A stretch of DNA of 64,000 nt from Alcanivorax sp. (lineage in GTDB: Bacteria > Pseudomonadota > Gammaproteobacteria > Pseudomonadales > Alcanivoracaceae): NCBI GenBank assembly GCA_022565695.1, contig JAIUME010000008.1:153644-217643 (forward strand). The letters are read 5' to 3'. The stretch's first letter is position 1. Every line of letters starts with the position of its first letter. The position numbers and the translations under genes are program-made. This document shows, piece after piece, positions 28,827-38,094 of this stretch. A model generated the notes under the pieces. It was not told the origin of the DNA and made no database searches. It saw nothing but the letters and a program-made list of their open reading frames with translations.

Positions 28827-29651
28827 ATGACCGGTACTTTATACATTGTCAGTACGCCGATTGGTCATCTCGGAGACATTACCCGCCGCGCATTACAGGT
28901 GCTCGGCGAGGTGGATGTGATTGCTGCGGAGGATACCCGCCGCAGCGGTCAGCTTCTGGATGCGCTGGATATTCGCGCGCGCCTGGTGAGCTGCCATGAC
29001 CATAATGAGGCAGAGCGCAGCCCGAAGCTGGTAGCACAGTTGGCGGCCGGGCAGTCCGTGGCACTGATTTCCGATGCTGGCACACCGCTGGTGAGTGATC
29101 CGGGCTATCGCCTGGTGCGGGCCTGCCAGGATGCGGGCATCACGGTGGTGCCGATTCCCGGCGCCAGTGCCGTGCTGGCGGCGCTGGCGGTGGCCGGGCT
29201 GCCAACGGATCGCTTCGTCTTCGAGGGCTTCCTGCCCAGCAAGGGCGGGCCGCGGCTGCAGGCGCTGCAACGCATTCTGGCCAACAGCGCCACCTCGGTG
29301 CTGTTCGAGGCACCGCACCGGGTGCTGGCGCTACTGGAAAGCCTGGTGGCGGCGGGCGCCGCCGAGCGCGAGATCGCGCTATGCCGCGAGTTGACCAAGA
29401 AATTCGAAACCGTGCGCCGTGCCTCGGTGGCGGAGCTGCTGGCCTGGGTGGCCGCCGACAGTGATCAGCAGCGCGGTGAGATCGTGCTGGTGCTGGCCGG
29501 TGCCGATGACACTGCCCGCGACAATGCGGAGCTGCTGCCCCTGGCGAAAGCGCTGCTGGAAGAATTGCCTGCCTCCCGTGCCGCTCGCGTGCTGGCGGCC
29601 GTCACCCCCCGCAAACGTCAGGAACTCTACGCCTGGCTCGAAACTCTCTGA
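28827..29651 (+). CDS. rsmI: 16S rRNA (cytidine(1402)-2'-O)-methyltransferase RsmI
   Basis: SAM-dependent enzyme methylating the ribose of C1402 in 16S rRNA. 274 residues from the ATG at 28827. Signatures: TLYIVSTPIGHLGDITRRAL, AAEDTRRSGQLL, LISDAGTPLVSDPGYRLVRAC, PIPGASAVLAALAVAGLPTDRFVFEGFLP and ELTKKFETVRR. Typical length. The stop is followed by rnpB. Confidence 0.96.
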   Translation: MTGTLYIVSTPIGHLGDITRRALQVLGEVDVIAAEDTRRSGQLLDALDIRARLVSCHDHNEAERSPKLVAQLAAGQSVALISDAGTPLVSDPGYRLVRACQDAGITVVPIPGASAVLAALAVAGLPTDRFVFEGFLPSKGGPRLQALQRILANSATSVLFEAPHRVLALLESLVAAGAAEREIALCRELTKKFETVRRASVAELLAWVAADSDQQRGEIVLVLAGADDTARDNAELLPLAKALLEELPASRAARVLAAVTPRKRQELYAWLETL

Positions 29652-29671
29652 CCGGTTCGCGTTTTAAAAAA

Positions 29672-29700
29672 TGGCCGTCAGGCGAGGCGGGCTGTACACT
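29672..29700 (+). promoter_or_regulatory. Probable rnpB promoter
   Basis: TGGCCG (29672-29677), 17 bases, then TACACT (29695-29700). The implied start is at about 29707, exactly where the RNase P RNA begins. The -35 box is weak. Confidence 0.45.
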
Positions 29701-29707
29701 CTCGCCC

Positions 29708-30080
29708 GGATCAACCAGACAGTCGCTGGCAATCTCGTATTGCTGGAGGAAAGTCCGGGCTCCACAGGGCAGGGTGCCAGGTAACGCCTGGGGGCCATAC
29801 TGGTGACGGTATGGCTACGGCCAGTGCCGCAGAGAATATACCGCCGATGGCCTGTTTCTTCGGAAACGGTGCACAGGTAAGGGTGAAAAGGTGCGGTAAG
29901 AGCGCACCGCGCCGCTGGCAACAGCGGTGGCAGGGTAAACCCCACTCGGAGCAAGACCAAATAGGGATCCGTTGGCGTGGCCCGCGCTGGATCCGGGTAG
30001 GTCGCTAGAGGCCGGTGGCGACGCCGGTCCCAGATGAATGACTGTCCACGACAGAACCCGGCTTATCGGTTGATCCACCT
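29708..30080 (+). ncRNA. rnpB: RNase P RNA, bacterial type A
   Basis: Catalytic RNA that trims the 5' leader of pre-tRNAs. The closing P1 helix is GGATCAACC (29708-29716) with GGTTGATCC (30068-30076). Universal conserved regions follow in order: AGACAGTCGC, GAGGAAAGTCCGGGCTCC, CAGGGTGCCAGGTAACGCCTGG, GGTAAGGGTGAAA, GCGGTAAGAGCGCACCG, CAAATAGGG and ATGAATGACTGTCCACGACA. Position after rsmI and before mraZ is as in Pseudomonas. Ends are set from P1 and are accurate to a few bases. Confidence 0.97.
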
Positions 30081-30113
30081 TATTTCCGGCAGCGCTTGCG
30101 CTGGCATGATCCT

Positions 30114-30146
30114 CAGCCCCCCCCCTGACTGAAAGGGGGGGGGCTG
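30114..30146 (+). terminator. Strong GC hairpin downstream of rnpB
   Basis: CAG followed by nine C pairs with nine G followed by CTG, around a nine-base loop. It starts about 38 bases after the end of rnpB. There is no T-run, so termination is by inference from its position; it could instead protect the RNA 3' end. Confidence 0.55.
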
Positions 30147-30377
30147 TGGAGCCAGTAAAGACAACCTCTCTTATTTCTTTTTCTTCTCGTTTCCATTCTG
30201 CATATTTCAAATTGGTCTAGCTCTTAATGTAAGTTCTCAGAAGCCCCTGCCACCTCGCTGATTAGCCTGAGAGTCCCATGGCACTATGCCACTCCCACAT
30301 GTCGCCACTTCGCGCTCAAACCCCCTAACCACCTGATTCGTAAACGCTTTCTTTTACATTCGACTACTCACGCCAGC

Positions 30378-30405
30378 TTGACTTTGAATTCGCTGCGGCC
30401 ATAGA
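30378..30405 (+). promoter_or_regulatory. Possible Pmra promoter
   Basis: TTGACT (30378-30383), 16 bases, CATAGA (30400-30405). The -10 match is poor, but it lies directly upstream of the MraZ boxes. Confidence 0.35.
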
Positions 30406-30415
30406 GTGTCGCAAT

Positions 30416-30441
30416 GTGGAGAAAAGTGGGAATTAGTGGGA
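30416..30441 (+). promoter_or_regulatory. MraZ operator boxes
   Basis: Three direct repeats GTGGAG, GTGGGA, GTGGGA at 30416, 30426 and 30436, an exact 10-base period. This matches the known MraZ target (TGGGN repeats spaced by five bases) upstream of dcw clusters, where MraZ represses its own operon. Confidence 0.8.
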
Positions 30442-30559
30442 TTATTGCTGACTAATTCAGGGGCTAAAGGATGGAATCCGGCGGCCTGCACACGGACCTC
30501 CGGTCAGGCTGCACGCAGGCTCGACCGGATGGGATGGAACCGACAGCGGGGTAAGCATC

Positions 30560-31009
30560 GTGTTTAGTGGGCGCAGTGCCCTCAATCTGGATGCCAAAGG
30601 GCGTCTTGCCATACCGACCAGGCACCGTGATGAGCTGCAGAGCTCTTGCGGTGGTCGTGTCGTGGTGACGCACCATCCCTATGACGCCTGTCTGGCGCTC
30701 TATCCCGAACAGCAATGGAATGACGTGGCGCGCCAGGTGGCGAGCCTCAGTGATGCCGATCCCGTGGTGCGCTATCTCAAGCGCCGTTTCCTTGGCCAGG
30801 CTGTTGAGCTGGAGATGGACGGCAGCGGTCGCTACCTGATTCCCGTGGAATTGCGGGAACTGGTCGGGCTGGAAAAGCGCGCCATGCTGGTGGGGCAGAT
30901 TCACCGCTTCGAAATCTGGAGCGAAACGGCATGGCAAGCCGAGCAGGCGCAGTACGACCAGCTCGATCACGCCGCCATGCCGGAAAGCGTTCAGAAGCTG
31001 GCGTTCTGA
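30560..31009 (+). CDS. mraZ: Transcriptional regulator MraZ
   Basis: AbrB-fold repressor of the dcw operon; ring-shaped oligomer. 149 residues from a GTG, beginning MFSGRSALNLDAKGRLAIPTR; the second half repeats the fold with ELEMDGSGRYLIPVELR and LVGQIHRFEIWSE. Both DxxGR motifs (DAKGR, DGSGR) contact DNA. The operator boxes lie about 120 bases upstream. Confidence 0.96.
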   Translation: MFSGRSALNLDAKGRLAIPTRHRDELQSSCGGRVVVTHHPYDACLALYPEQQWNDVARQVASLSDADPVVRYLKRRFLGQAVELEMDGSGRYLIPVELRELVGLEKRAMLVGQIHRFEIWSETAWQAEQAQYDQLDHAAMPESVQKLAF

Positions 31010-31027
31010 TATCTGTCGAGGCCACGC

Positions 31028-31972
31028 ATGACGCAAACGCAGCAGTACGCACACCAGCCGGTAATGCTGGAGGAGGTGCTGGAGTTGTTGCCCACTCGGA
31101 CCAACGGCTTTTATGTCGACGGCACCTTCGGGCGCGGCGGCCACAGCCGGGCCCTGCTGGCACAGCTTGGCCCCGATGCGCGTCTGGTCGGTATTGATCG
31201 CGATCCGCAGGCGGTCGCCACCGGCGAGCAGCTTGCTGCCGAAGACACCCGCTTCAGCATTCATGCCGGCCGGTTTGACTGTCTGCCAGAGGTTGTAGCG
31301 CAGGCGGGCCGGCCGCTGGATGGCGTGCTGCTGGATCTGGGCGTGTCCTCGCCCCAGCTGGACGATGCCTCCCGGGGTTTCAGTTTCATGCGCGATGGCC
31401 CGCTGGACATGCGCATGGACCCGACATCGGGTGAAAGCGCTGCTGAATGGCTGGCGCGGGCTGAGCAGGAAGATATTGCCAACGTGCTCTATCGCTATGG
31501 CGAAGAGCGTCGTTCCCGGGCTATCGCACGCAAGATTTGCGAAACACGCGAGGCACAACCGCTGCGCACCACGACGCAGCTGGCGGCATTGATCGAAAGC
31601 GTTCTGGGCCGGGGCTTGCCAGGCAAGCACCCGGCGACCCGCAGCTTCCAGGCTATCCGGATTCATATCAATCAGGAGCTGGCGGCGCTGGAGGCGGTGC
31701 TGGACCAGGCACTGGCACAGCTGGCGCCGGGCGGACGGTTGGCAGTGATCAGCTTTCATTCGCTGGAAGACCGGCTGGTGAAGCTGTTCCTGCGTGAGGC
31801 AGCAGGGCGCACACCGCAGCCGCGCGGTTTACCAGTACCCGCGCCGCCGGTGCTGCTGAAGCCCGTGGGCAAGGCGCGCCAGGCCGGCGATGCAGAAGTG
31901 GCCGCCAACGCGCGTGCGCGCAGTGCCGTGCTGCGGGTTGCAGAGAAAACCGCCATGAAGGTGGCGTCGTGA
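31028..31972 (+). CDS. rsmH: 16S rRNA (cytosine(1402)-N4)-methyltransferase RsmH
   Basis: Methylates N4 of C1402, the same nucleotide whose ribose RsmI methylates; both genes lie within about 2.2 kb. 314 residues. [13 protein letters not shown], the SAM-binding [42 protein letters not shown] and the C-terminal [17 protein letters not shown]. The end overlaps ftsL by four bases (GTGA). Confidence 0.97.
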   Translation: MTQTQQYAHQPVMLEEVLELLPTRTNGFYVDGTFGRGGHSRALLAQLGPDARLVGIDRDPQAVATGEQLAAEDTRFSIHAGRFDCLPEVVAQAGRPLDGVLLDLGVSSPQLDDASRGFSFMRDGPLDMRMDPTSGESAAEWLARAEQEDIANVLYRYGEERRSRAIARKICETREAQPLRTTTQLAALIESVLGRGLPGKHPATRSFQAIRIHINQELAALEAVLDQALAQLAPGGRLAVISFHSLEDRLVKLFLREAAGRTPQPRGLPVPAPPVLLKPVGKARQAGDAEVAANARARSAVLRVAEKTAMKVAS

Positions 31973-32283
31973 GCCGGGCCGCCGTCAATGCACGCGGCGC
32001 CGATTCAGCGCCGGCTCGCGGCACTGTGCTGCTGGTGGTGGCACTGACACTGGTGCTGGTGTGTTCAGCATTGTCAGTCAGTTACAGCGTGCACCAGGCG
32101 CGCAAGCTGACCGCCGCATCACAGCAATTGCAGCGTGAGCATGACCGTTTGCACACGCAATGGGGGCAACTGCTCCTGGAACAGAGTACCTGGGGTTCTT
32201 ACGCGCGAGTGGAAAGCCTGGCGCGGGAAAAACTCAATATGAAACAGCCCACGGGCAACGAGCGAGTGGTGGTCAGGCCATGA
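31969..32283 (+). CDS. ftsL: Cell-division protein FtsL
   Basis: Bitopic division protein of the FtsQLB complex. 104 residues from a GTG: a short cytoplasmic tail, one membrane helix ([21 protein letters not shown]), and a periplasmic leucine-zipper-like coiled coil ([29 protein letters not shown]) ending in REKLNMKQP. Poorly conserved in sequence; identified by size, topology and position between rsmH and ftsI. Confidence 0.92.
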   Translation: MSRAAVNARGADSAPARGTVLLVVALTLVLVCSALSVSYSVHQARKLTAASQQLQREHDRLHTQWGQLLLEQSTWGSYARVESLAREKLNMKQPTGNERVVVRP

Positions 32284-34025
32284 CGGCACGGCGCAAGACA
32301 CAGCAGCCTCACAGCAACCGGCGACTTTATGTCGTCATGGGTATGCTGGGCCTGTGCGTGCTGGTGCTGGGCTGGCGTGCCGTGGATCTGCACGTGGGGC
32401 AGCATGAATACCTGTCCCGCCAGGGTGATCTGCGCAATCTGCGCATTGAACCGCTGGCGGCGCATCGCGGCGTGATCACGGACCGCGAGGGGCGTCCGCT
32501 GGCGGTCAGCACGCCGGTGACCACCCTGTGGGCCAACCCCCGCGAAGTGTTGGCGGCCCGGGAAACCTGGTCGCGCCTGCACGACAACCCGGTGCTCAAC
32601 AGCCGCACCCTTGCGGCGCGCGTGGAGCCCCACAGCAATCGTGAATTTATCTATCTCGCCCGCCATCTGGCACCGGAAGATGCCGAGCAGGTGCTGGCGC
32701 TGCGTGTGCCCGGTATTTATTCGCTGACCGAATACCGCCGTTACTACCCGGCCGGTGAAGTGGCCAGCCATCTGGTGGGCTTCACCAATATCGATGAAGT
32801 GGGCCAGGAAGGTATTGAGCTGGCGATGGAATCCCGTCTCCGTGGTCAGCCTGGCCGCAAGAAAGTCGTGCGTGATCTGCATGGCCGGGTGATCCAGGAC
32901 ATCGAAGTGTTGCAGGAGGCGAGTCCGGGGCAGGATGTTGCCCTGAGCATTGATCTGCGCCTGCAGTATCTGGCCTACCGTGAGTTGATGAGCACCGTGA
33001 CACGTCACCGTGCCGCCGGGGGCAGTGTCGTGGTGCTGGACGCCCGCACCGGTGAAGTGTTGGCGATGGTCAACCAGCCTGGCTATAACCCGAACAATCG
33101 CAGCGGCGTCAGTGTTGCGGCGTTGCGTAATCGCGCTGTGACCGATGTGTTCGAACCGGGCTCCACCATCAAGCCGTTCACCATTGCGGCGGCGCTGGAG
33201 AGCGGCATGGTGACGCCGACCACCAGCATCGACACGCGCCCCGGCACGATGCGTGTGGCCAACAAGACCATTCGCGATCACCGCAACTATGGCGTCATCG
33301 ATGTTGCGACGGTGCTGACCAAATCCTCCAACGTCGGCACCACAAAATTGTCGCTGGCGATGGACGACCAACTGCTGCCCGGTTTCCTGGAGCAGGTTGG
33401 CCTGGGTGTCAGAACCGGCGTGGTATTTCCCGGTGAGAGCGTCGGCATGCTGCCGATTCGTTCGCGCTGGCGGGATATCGAAAAAGCCTCCCTGTCCTAC
33501 GGCTACGGCGTCTCGGTTACGGCGTTGCAGCTGGCCCGCTCCTATGCCGTCATGGCCAATGAGGGGCGCCGTCTGCCGGTGACACTGCAACGGCTGGATG
33601 CACAGCAGATCGAGGCCAATAATCGCTTCGCCGAGCAGGTTATCAGCCCGCTGTATGCCCGCGCGCTGGTGGACATGATGGAGACCGTGGTCAGCGAAGA
33701 GGGCACGGCGCGGCGCGCCAAGGTGCCGGGTTACCGTGTCGCCGGCAAGACCGGGACGGTGCACAAGCTGATGGCCAGCGGCTATGCCGATGATCGCTAT
33801 GTGGCGCTGTTCGCCGGTGTCGCGCCTGCGGAAAATCCGCGCATTGTGACGGTGGTGGTCGTGGATGACCCGCGCGGCCAGGATTACTTCGGCGGGCTGG
33901 TGGCCGCGCCGGCGTTTGCCAATATCATGGCCGGTGTACTGAGAACCCTGGATATCGAGCCGCCAGACGATTTGTTGCCACCGGCGATTTACGCCGGTGG
34001 CGGCAGCGGGGAGGGCCGCATATGA
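32280..34025 (+). CDS. ftsI: Peptidoglycan transpeptidase FtsI (PBP3)
   Basis: Septal D,D-transpeptidase and beta-lactam target. 581 residues from the ATG at 32280 (ATGA overlap with ftsL). One N-terminal helix (VVMGMLGLCVLVLGWRAV), a pedestal domain with the RGVITDREGRPLAVS start, and a transpeptidase domain with the active Ser295 in PGSTIKPFT, SSN in KSSNVGTTKL and KTGT in AGKTGTVHKL. Confidence 0.97.
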   Translation: MTARRKTQQPHSNRRLYVVMGMLGLCVLVLGWRAVDLHVGQHEYLSRQGDLRNLRIEPLAAHRGVITDREGRPLAVSTPVTTLWANPREVLAARETWSRLHDNPVLNSRTLAARVEPHSNREFIYLARHLAPEDAEQVLALRVPGIYSLTEYRRYYPAGEVASHLVGFTNIDEVGQEGIELAMESRLRGQPGRKKVVRDLHGRVIQDIEVLQEASPGQDVALSIDLRLQYLAYRELMSTVTRHRAAGGSVVVLDARTGEVLAMVNQPGYNPNNRSGVSVAALRNRAVTDVFEPGSTIKPFTIAAALESGMVTPTTSIDTRPGTMRVANKTIRDHRNYGVIDVATVLTKSSNVGTTKLSLAMDDQLLPGFLEQVGLGVRTGVVFPGESVGMLPIRSRWRDIEKASLSYGYGVSVTALQLARSYAVMANEGRRLPVTLQRLDAQQIEANNRFAEQVISPLYARALVDMMETVVSEEGTARRAKVPGYRVAGKTGTVHKLMASGYADDRYVALFAGVAPAENPRIVTVVVVDDPRGQDYFGGLVAAPAFANIMAGVLRTLDIEPPDDLLPPAIYAGGGSGEGRI

Positions 34026-35554
34026 GCCTGCCGCTGCACCAGCTACTGGATCAGTATCTGCCCGACGTAACGCTGCCACCGCATCTGGCAGCGTTGCCGG
34101 TTAATGCGCTGTGCCTGGACAGCCGCGCTGTGTCTGCGGGCGATACGTTTGTTGCGCTCGCCGGGCAGCAGCATGACGGCCGCGCTTACATGGCCGACGC
34201 AGTCCGCGCTGGCGCCACTTTGGTGCTGGCGGAGGGCGAGCGCAGCGCTGTGTCCGAGTCCGGCCCGCAGGGCGTGCCGGTGGTGACGGTGCCAGCGCTG
34301 CGTTCGCAGCTGGGCTATCTCGCGGCGCGCCTGCAGGGCGAGCCCGGCCGCGCCATGACGGTGATCGGCGTCACCGGCACCAACGGCAAGACCAGCACCA
34401 CCTGGTTCCTGGCGGACGCACTGAATGCCGCCGGTCATGCCTGCGCATTGATCGGCACCCTCGGCGTGCGCTTTAACGACCTGCTGGAAGATCTGGGCCA
34501 CACCACGCCGGATCCGATCAGCCTGCAGCGCGCACTGGCGGCCTGCCGCGACCGCGGTGCCCGGGCGCTGGTGATGGAAGTGTCTTCCCATGCGCTGGAC
34601 CAGGGGCGCCTCAACGGCACCCCGGTGGCCGTGGCGGTGTTTACCAATCTCAGCCGTGATCACCTGGATTACCACGGCGATATGGATCGCTATTTCGAGG
34701 CCAAGGCGCGGTTGTTTGCCGACCCGGCATTGAGTCTGGCAGTGATCAATCTGGACGACCCGGCGGGCCGTCATCTGCGCGCCCGGCTACCGGCCCGGTT
34801 GCCCTGCATTACCTTCGGCGATCATGCCGAGGCGCTGGTGCGTTGCAGCGACCTGGCCGTGAATGCCGAGGGCATGGCGTTCACCCTGTCCGTGGCCGGT
34901 GAGTCGGTGGCGGTGCGTGTGCCGCTGTATGGTCGTTTCAATCTGGAAAATCTGATGGCGGTCGCGGCCGTGCTGTATGGCATGGGCCTGGATGCCGCTG
35001 CGATAGCGGCTGGCCTGAACGCCGTGACGCCGGTGCCGGGTCGTATGCAGCCGGTGCAGTCCGATAACACAACTGCGGCGCTCCCCGTTGTGCTGGTCGA
35101 CTATGCCCATACCCCTGATGGTCTGGAAAAAGCATTGAGTGCCGTGCGCGCCCATTTCAGTGGCGCACTGCACTGCGTCGTCGGCTGCGGCGGCAACCGC
35201 GATACCGGCAAGCGTGCAGAGATGGCCGCCATTGCCGAGCGTCTGGCCGATCGCATCGTCTTCACCAGTGATAATCCCCGCTTCGAAGCGCCGGAAGCCA
35301 TTCTGGCCGATATGCAGGCGGGCCTGACGGATCCGGCGGCGGCCGCGATTATCGTGGATCGCGCTGAAGCCATCAGCCGCGCGATTCAGCAGGCGGGCAG
35401 CGAGGACGTTGTGCTGGTGGCTGGCAAGGGCCATGAAACGTATCAGGAAATCAGCGGTCATCGTTATCCCCTGGATGACCGCGAGCTGGCGCGTGCTGCG
35501 TTGACGCGTGTGGCACAGACAGCTGCGGCACCGACTGCCCGGAGGCCGCTATGA
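34022..35554 (+). CDS. murE: UDP-MurNAc-tripeptide ligase MurE
   Basis: Adds meso-diaminopimelate to UDP-MurNAc-L-Ala-D-Glu. 510 residues. ATP site GVTGTNGKTSTTWFLA, the carbamylated-lysine region, LSRDHLDYHGDMDRYFEAK, and the meso-DAP recognition motif DNPR in FTSDNPRFEAPEAI, which predicts DAP-type peptidoglycan. Overlaps ftsI and murF by ATGA. Confidence 0.97.
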   Translation: MSLPLHQLLDQYLPDVTLPPHLAALPVNALCLDSRAVSAGDTFVALAGQQHDGRAYMADAVRAGATLVLAEGERSAVSESGPQGVPVVTVPALRSQLGYLAARLQGEPGRAMTVIGVTGTNGKTSTTWFLADALNAAGHACALIGTLGVRFNDLLEDLGHTTPDPISLQRALAACRDRGARALVMEVSSHALDQGRLNGTPVAVAVFTNLSRDHLDYHGDMDRYFEAKARLFADPALSLAVINLDDPAGRHLRARLPARLPCITFGDHAEALVRCSDLAVNAEGMAFTLSVAGESVAVRVPLYGRFNLENLMAVAAVLYGMGLDAAAIAAGLNAVTPVPGRMQPVQSDNTTAALPVVLVDYAHTPDGLEKALSAVRAHFSGALHCVVGCGGNRDTGKRAEMAAIAERLADRIVFTSDNPRFEAPEAILADMQAGLTDPAAAAIIVDRAEAISRAIQQAGSEDVVLVAGKGHETYQEISGHRYPLDDRELARAALTRVAQTAAAPTARRPL

Positions 35555-36990
35555 ATAAAGACGCCATGACACCGTCTACAAAAGCACCGTCCACAACGAC
35601 ACCTTCTGACATGACATTGTCTACTGTTGCCGCATTGACGCAGGGGCATCGGGTGGGTGATGACCGGTCTTTCCTGCGCGTCAGCACCGACACGCGTCAA
35701 CTTGCGCCGGGTGATCTGTTCGTGGCGCTGCGTGGCGAGCGTTTCGATGCCCACGATTATCTTGAGCAGGCCGCCAGTGCCGGTGCCTGTGCTGCAGTGG
35801 TTGAACGTCCGACCACCGCCTTTGCCGATTATGTTCAGGTGGCCGACAGCCGTCGTGCCCTGGGTGAACTGGCAGCGGGCTGGGCTGACCGTCATACATT
35901 GACGCGTGTGGCCGTGACCGGCAACGCCGGCAAGACCACCGTCAAGGAAATGATCGCGGTAATGCTGGGTGAGCGCACCCTGGCGACCCGGGGCAACCTG
36001 AACAATGACATCGGCGTGCCGCTGACCCTGTTGTCCGTGAAGCCGGAGCATCGCTACGGCGTCTTCGAGCTGGGCGCCAATGCACCGGGAGAAATTGCCT
36101 GGACCAGCAGCCTGGTGAAGGCGCAGGTCGGATTGATCACCAATGTCACCGGCGCGCATCTGGAAGGCTTCGGCACCTTGCAGGGCATCGCTGATGCCAA
36201 GTCAGAACTGTTCGGCGGTCTCGCCAAAGGCGCGACCGCCATCATCAATCTGGATGACAGCTTTGCGTCTTGTTTTGCCGAACGCGCTGCGGCGGCCGGC
36301 TTGCGCCTTTGCCGCGTCGGGCAGGCGGAAAACGTGAGCGCGGAAGCTGGCGGTGTTGCTGATCATGTTGCCGATTATGTGGCCGACGATATCCAGACCG
36401 ATGACACGGGCGTCAGCTTCCTGCTGTGCCGTGGCGGGGAGCAATGGCCGGTGCGTGTGCCCTTGCCGGGTCGCCATCAGGTCAGCAATGCCTTGCTGGC
36501 CATTGCCGCCGTCGCCGCCTGCGGTGAAACGCTGGGGCCGGCGATTCAGCGTCTGGCTGGCCTGCAACCGGTGCCGGGGCGGATTAATCGCAGTGCCTGC
36601 CTCGGTGGGGCACTGATCGACGACAGCTACAACGCCAATCCCGGTTCCGTGCGCGTGGCCATCGAGCTGCTGGCCACCTGTCCTGCGCCACGCATGCTGG
36701 TGTTGGGCGGTCTGGGTGAGTTGGGCGTACAGGCGGCTGATATTCATACCGGCCTGGGTGTGGCGGCACGCGAGGCGGGGCTCGATGTGCTGGTAACCGT
36801 TGGAGAGCTTGCCGCACCGGCGGCGGCCGGATTTGGCCGTGGGGCAATACAGGTGACATCACATGATGCGGCGGCGCGGGAAGCGCAACCGATATTGGAG
36901 GCAGGCGGAACAGTGCTCGTCAAAGGGTCACGCAGTGCGCGCATGGATGTGGTGGTTGCAGCGTTGCGGGCAATGGGGGAGACGAACTGA
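35551..36990 (+). CDS. murF: UDP-MurNAc-pentapeptide ligase MurF
   Basis: Adds D-Ala-D-Ala to complete the peptide stem. 479 residues. ATP site [13 protein letters not shown] (Ala where Ser is usual), [23 protein letters not shown] and [19 protein letters not shown]. The N-terminal 25 residues are repetitive ([19 protein letters not shown]), and an internal [12 protein letters not shown] repeat near 36351-36390 is encoded by 12-bp tandem units. Overlaps mraY by one base. Confidence 0.97.
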   Translation: MNKDAMTPSTKAPSTTTPSDMTLSTVAALTQGHRVGDDRSFLRVSTDTRQLAPGDLFVALRGERFDAHDYLEQAASAGACAAVVERPTTAFADYVQVADSRRALGELAAGWADRHTLTRVAVTGNAGKTTVKEMIAVMLGERTLATRGNLNNDIGVPLTLLSVKPEHRYGVFELGANAPGEIAWTSSLVKAQVGLITNVTGAHLEGFGTLQGIADAKSELFGGLAKGATAIINLDDSFASCFAERAAAAGLRLCRVGQAENVSAEAGGVADHVADYVADDIQTDDTGVSFLLCRGGEQWPVRVPLPGRHQVSNALLAIAAVAACGETLGPAIQRLAGLQPVPGRINRSACLGGALIDDSYNANPGSVRVAIELLATCPAPRMLVLGGLGELGVQAADIHTGLGVAAREAGLDVLVTVGELAAPAAAGFGRGAIQVTSHDAAAREAQPILEAGGTVLVKGSRSARMDVVVAALRAMGETN

Positions 36991-38072
36991 TGCTGCTCTG
37001 GATAGCAGAACGACTGGCAGAGATACACCCGGGTTTTCTGGTGCTGCAATACCAGACCCTGCGGGCCATCCTCAGTGTGCTGACGGCGCTGATCATTTGC
37101 TTTGTGGTCGGTCCGACCATGATTCGCAAGCTGCACCAGTATCAGGTCGGCCAGGCGATTCGCGATGACGGCCCCAAGAGCCATCTGAGCAAGGCTGGCA
37201 CGCCAACCATGGGCGGCGCGCTGATTCTGGTGTCCATCGCCTTTTCTACCTTGCTGTGGGCAGACCTCGGCAATCGCTTTGTCTGGATCACGCTGGGCGT
37301 GCTGGTGGTGTTCGGCGCCGTGGGCTGGGTGGATGACTGGCGCAAGGTGGTGGAAAAGAACCCGCGTGGTTTGCCTGCGCGCTGGAAATATCTGTGGCAG
37401 TCGGTCGGCGCACTGGCAGCAGCCTGCGCGCTGTATTTTACCGCCCAGTCACCCGTGGAGACCCAGCTGATCGTGCCCTTCTTCAAGCATGTGGCGATCA
37501 ACCTCGGGGTCTTCTATCTGGTGCTGACCTATTTTGTGATTACCGGCACCAGTAACGCGGTGAACCTGACTGATGGTCTGGACGGGCTGGCGATCATGCC
37601 CACCGTGCTGGTGGCGGGTGCGCTGGGTGTCTTCGCCTATGTGAGTGGTCATGCCGAGTTTGCCAACTATCTGCATATCCCGTTTGTGGCGGGCAGCGGT
37701 GAACTGGTGGTGATCTGCGCGGCCATATGCGGGGCCGGATTGGGGTTCCTGTGGTTCAACGCGTATCCGGCCCAGGTGTTCATGGGCGATGTCGGTGCCT
37801 TGTCCCTCGGCGCTGTGCTGGGTGTCATGGCGGTCATCGTTCGCCAGGAGATTGTGCTGTTCATCATGGGCGGGGTGTTCGTGATGGAAACCGTGTCGGT
37901 GATGTTGCAGGTGGCGTCTTACAAGCTCACCGGGCGACGTATTTTTCGCATGGCACCGATTCATCATCATTTTGAACTCAAGGGCTGGCCGGAACCCAAG
38001 ATTATTGTCCGGTTCTGGATCATTACGGTGATTCTGGTTTTGGTGGGTCTCGCGACCCTGAAGATTCGTTGA
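36990..38072 (+). CDS. mraY: Phospho-MurNAc-pentapeptide transferase MraY
   Basis: Integral-membrane enzyme forming lipid I. 360 residues, ten predicted membrane helices. Motifs: [37 protein letters not shown] (Asp pair), [33 protein letters not shown] and [16 protein letters not shown]. Confidence 0.98.
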   Translation: MLLWIAERLAEIHPGFLVLQYQTLRAILSVLTALIICFVVGPTMIRKLHQYQVGQAIRDDGPKSHLSKAGTPTMGGALILVSIAFSTLLWADLGNRFVWITLGVLVVFGAVGWVDDWRKVVEKNPRGLPARWKYLWQSVGALAAACALYFTAQSPVETQLIVPFFKHVAINLGVFYLVLTYFVITGTSNAVNLTDGLDGLAIMPTVLVAGALGVFAYVSGHAEFANYLHIPFVAGSGELVVICAAICGAGLGFLWFNAYPAQVFMGDVGALSLGAVLGVMAVIVRQEIVLFIMGGVFVMETVSVMLQVASYKLTGRRIFRMAPIHHHFELKGWPEPKIIVRFWIITVILVLVGLATLKIR

Positions 38073-38094
38073 TTGAAGGCGGCATGACGACGCA

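Larger units (their letters stand above)
30081..30559. other. rnpB-mraZ intergenic region
   Basis: 479 bases with no gene that I can support. It holds the C9/G9 hairpin at 30114-30146, an AT-rich, unremarkable middle (30180-30370), a possible promoter at 30378-30405, the MraZ boxes at 30416-30441, and a GC-rich leader with small inverted repeats (GCCTGC/GCAGGC) just before mraZ. Confidence 0.8.

Noticed and set aside
29811..30210. Open frames on both strands inside and just after rnpB
   Set aside because: They overlap a clear RNase P RNA and its hairpin.
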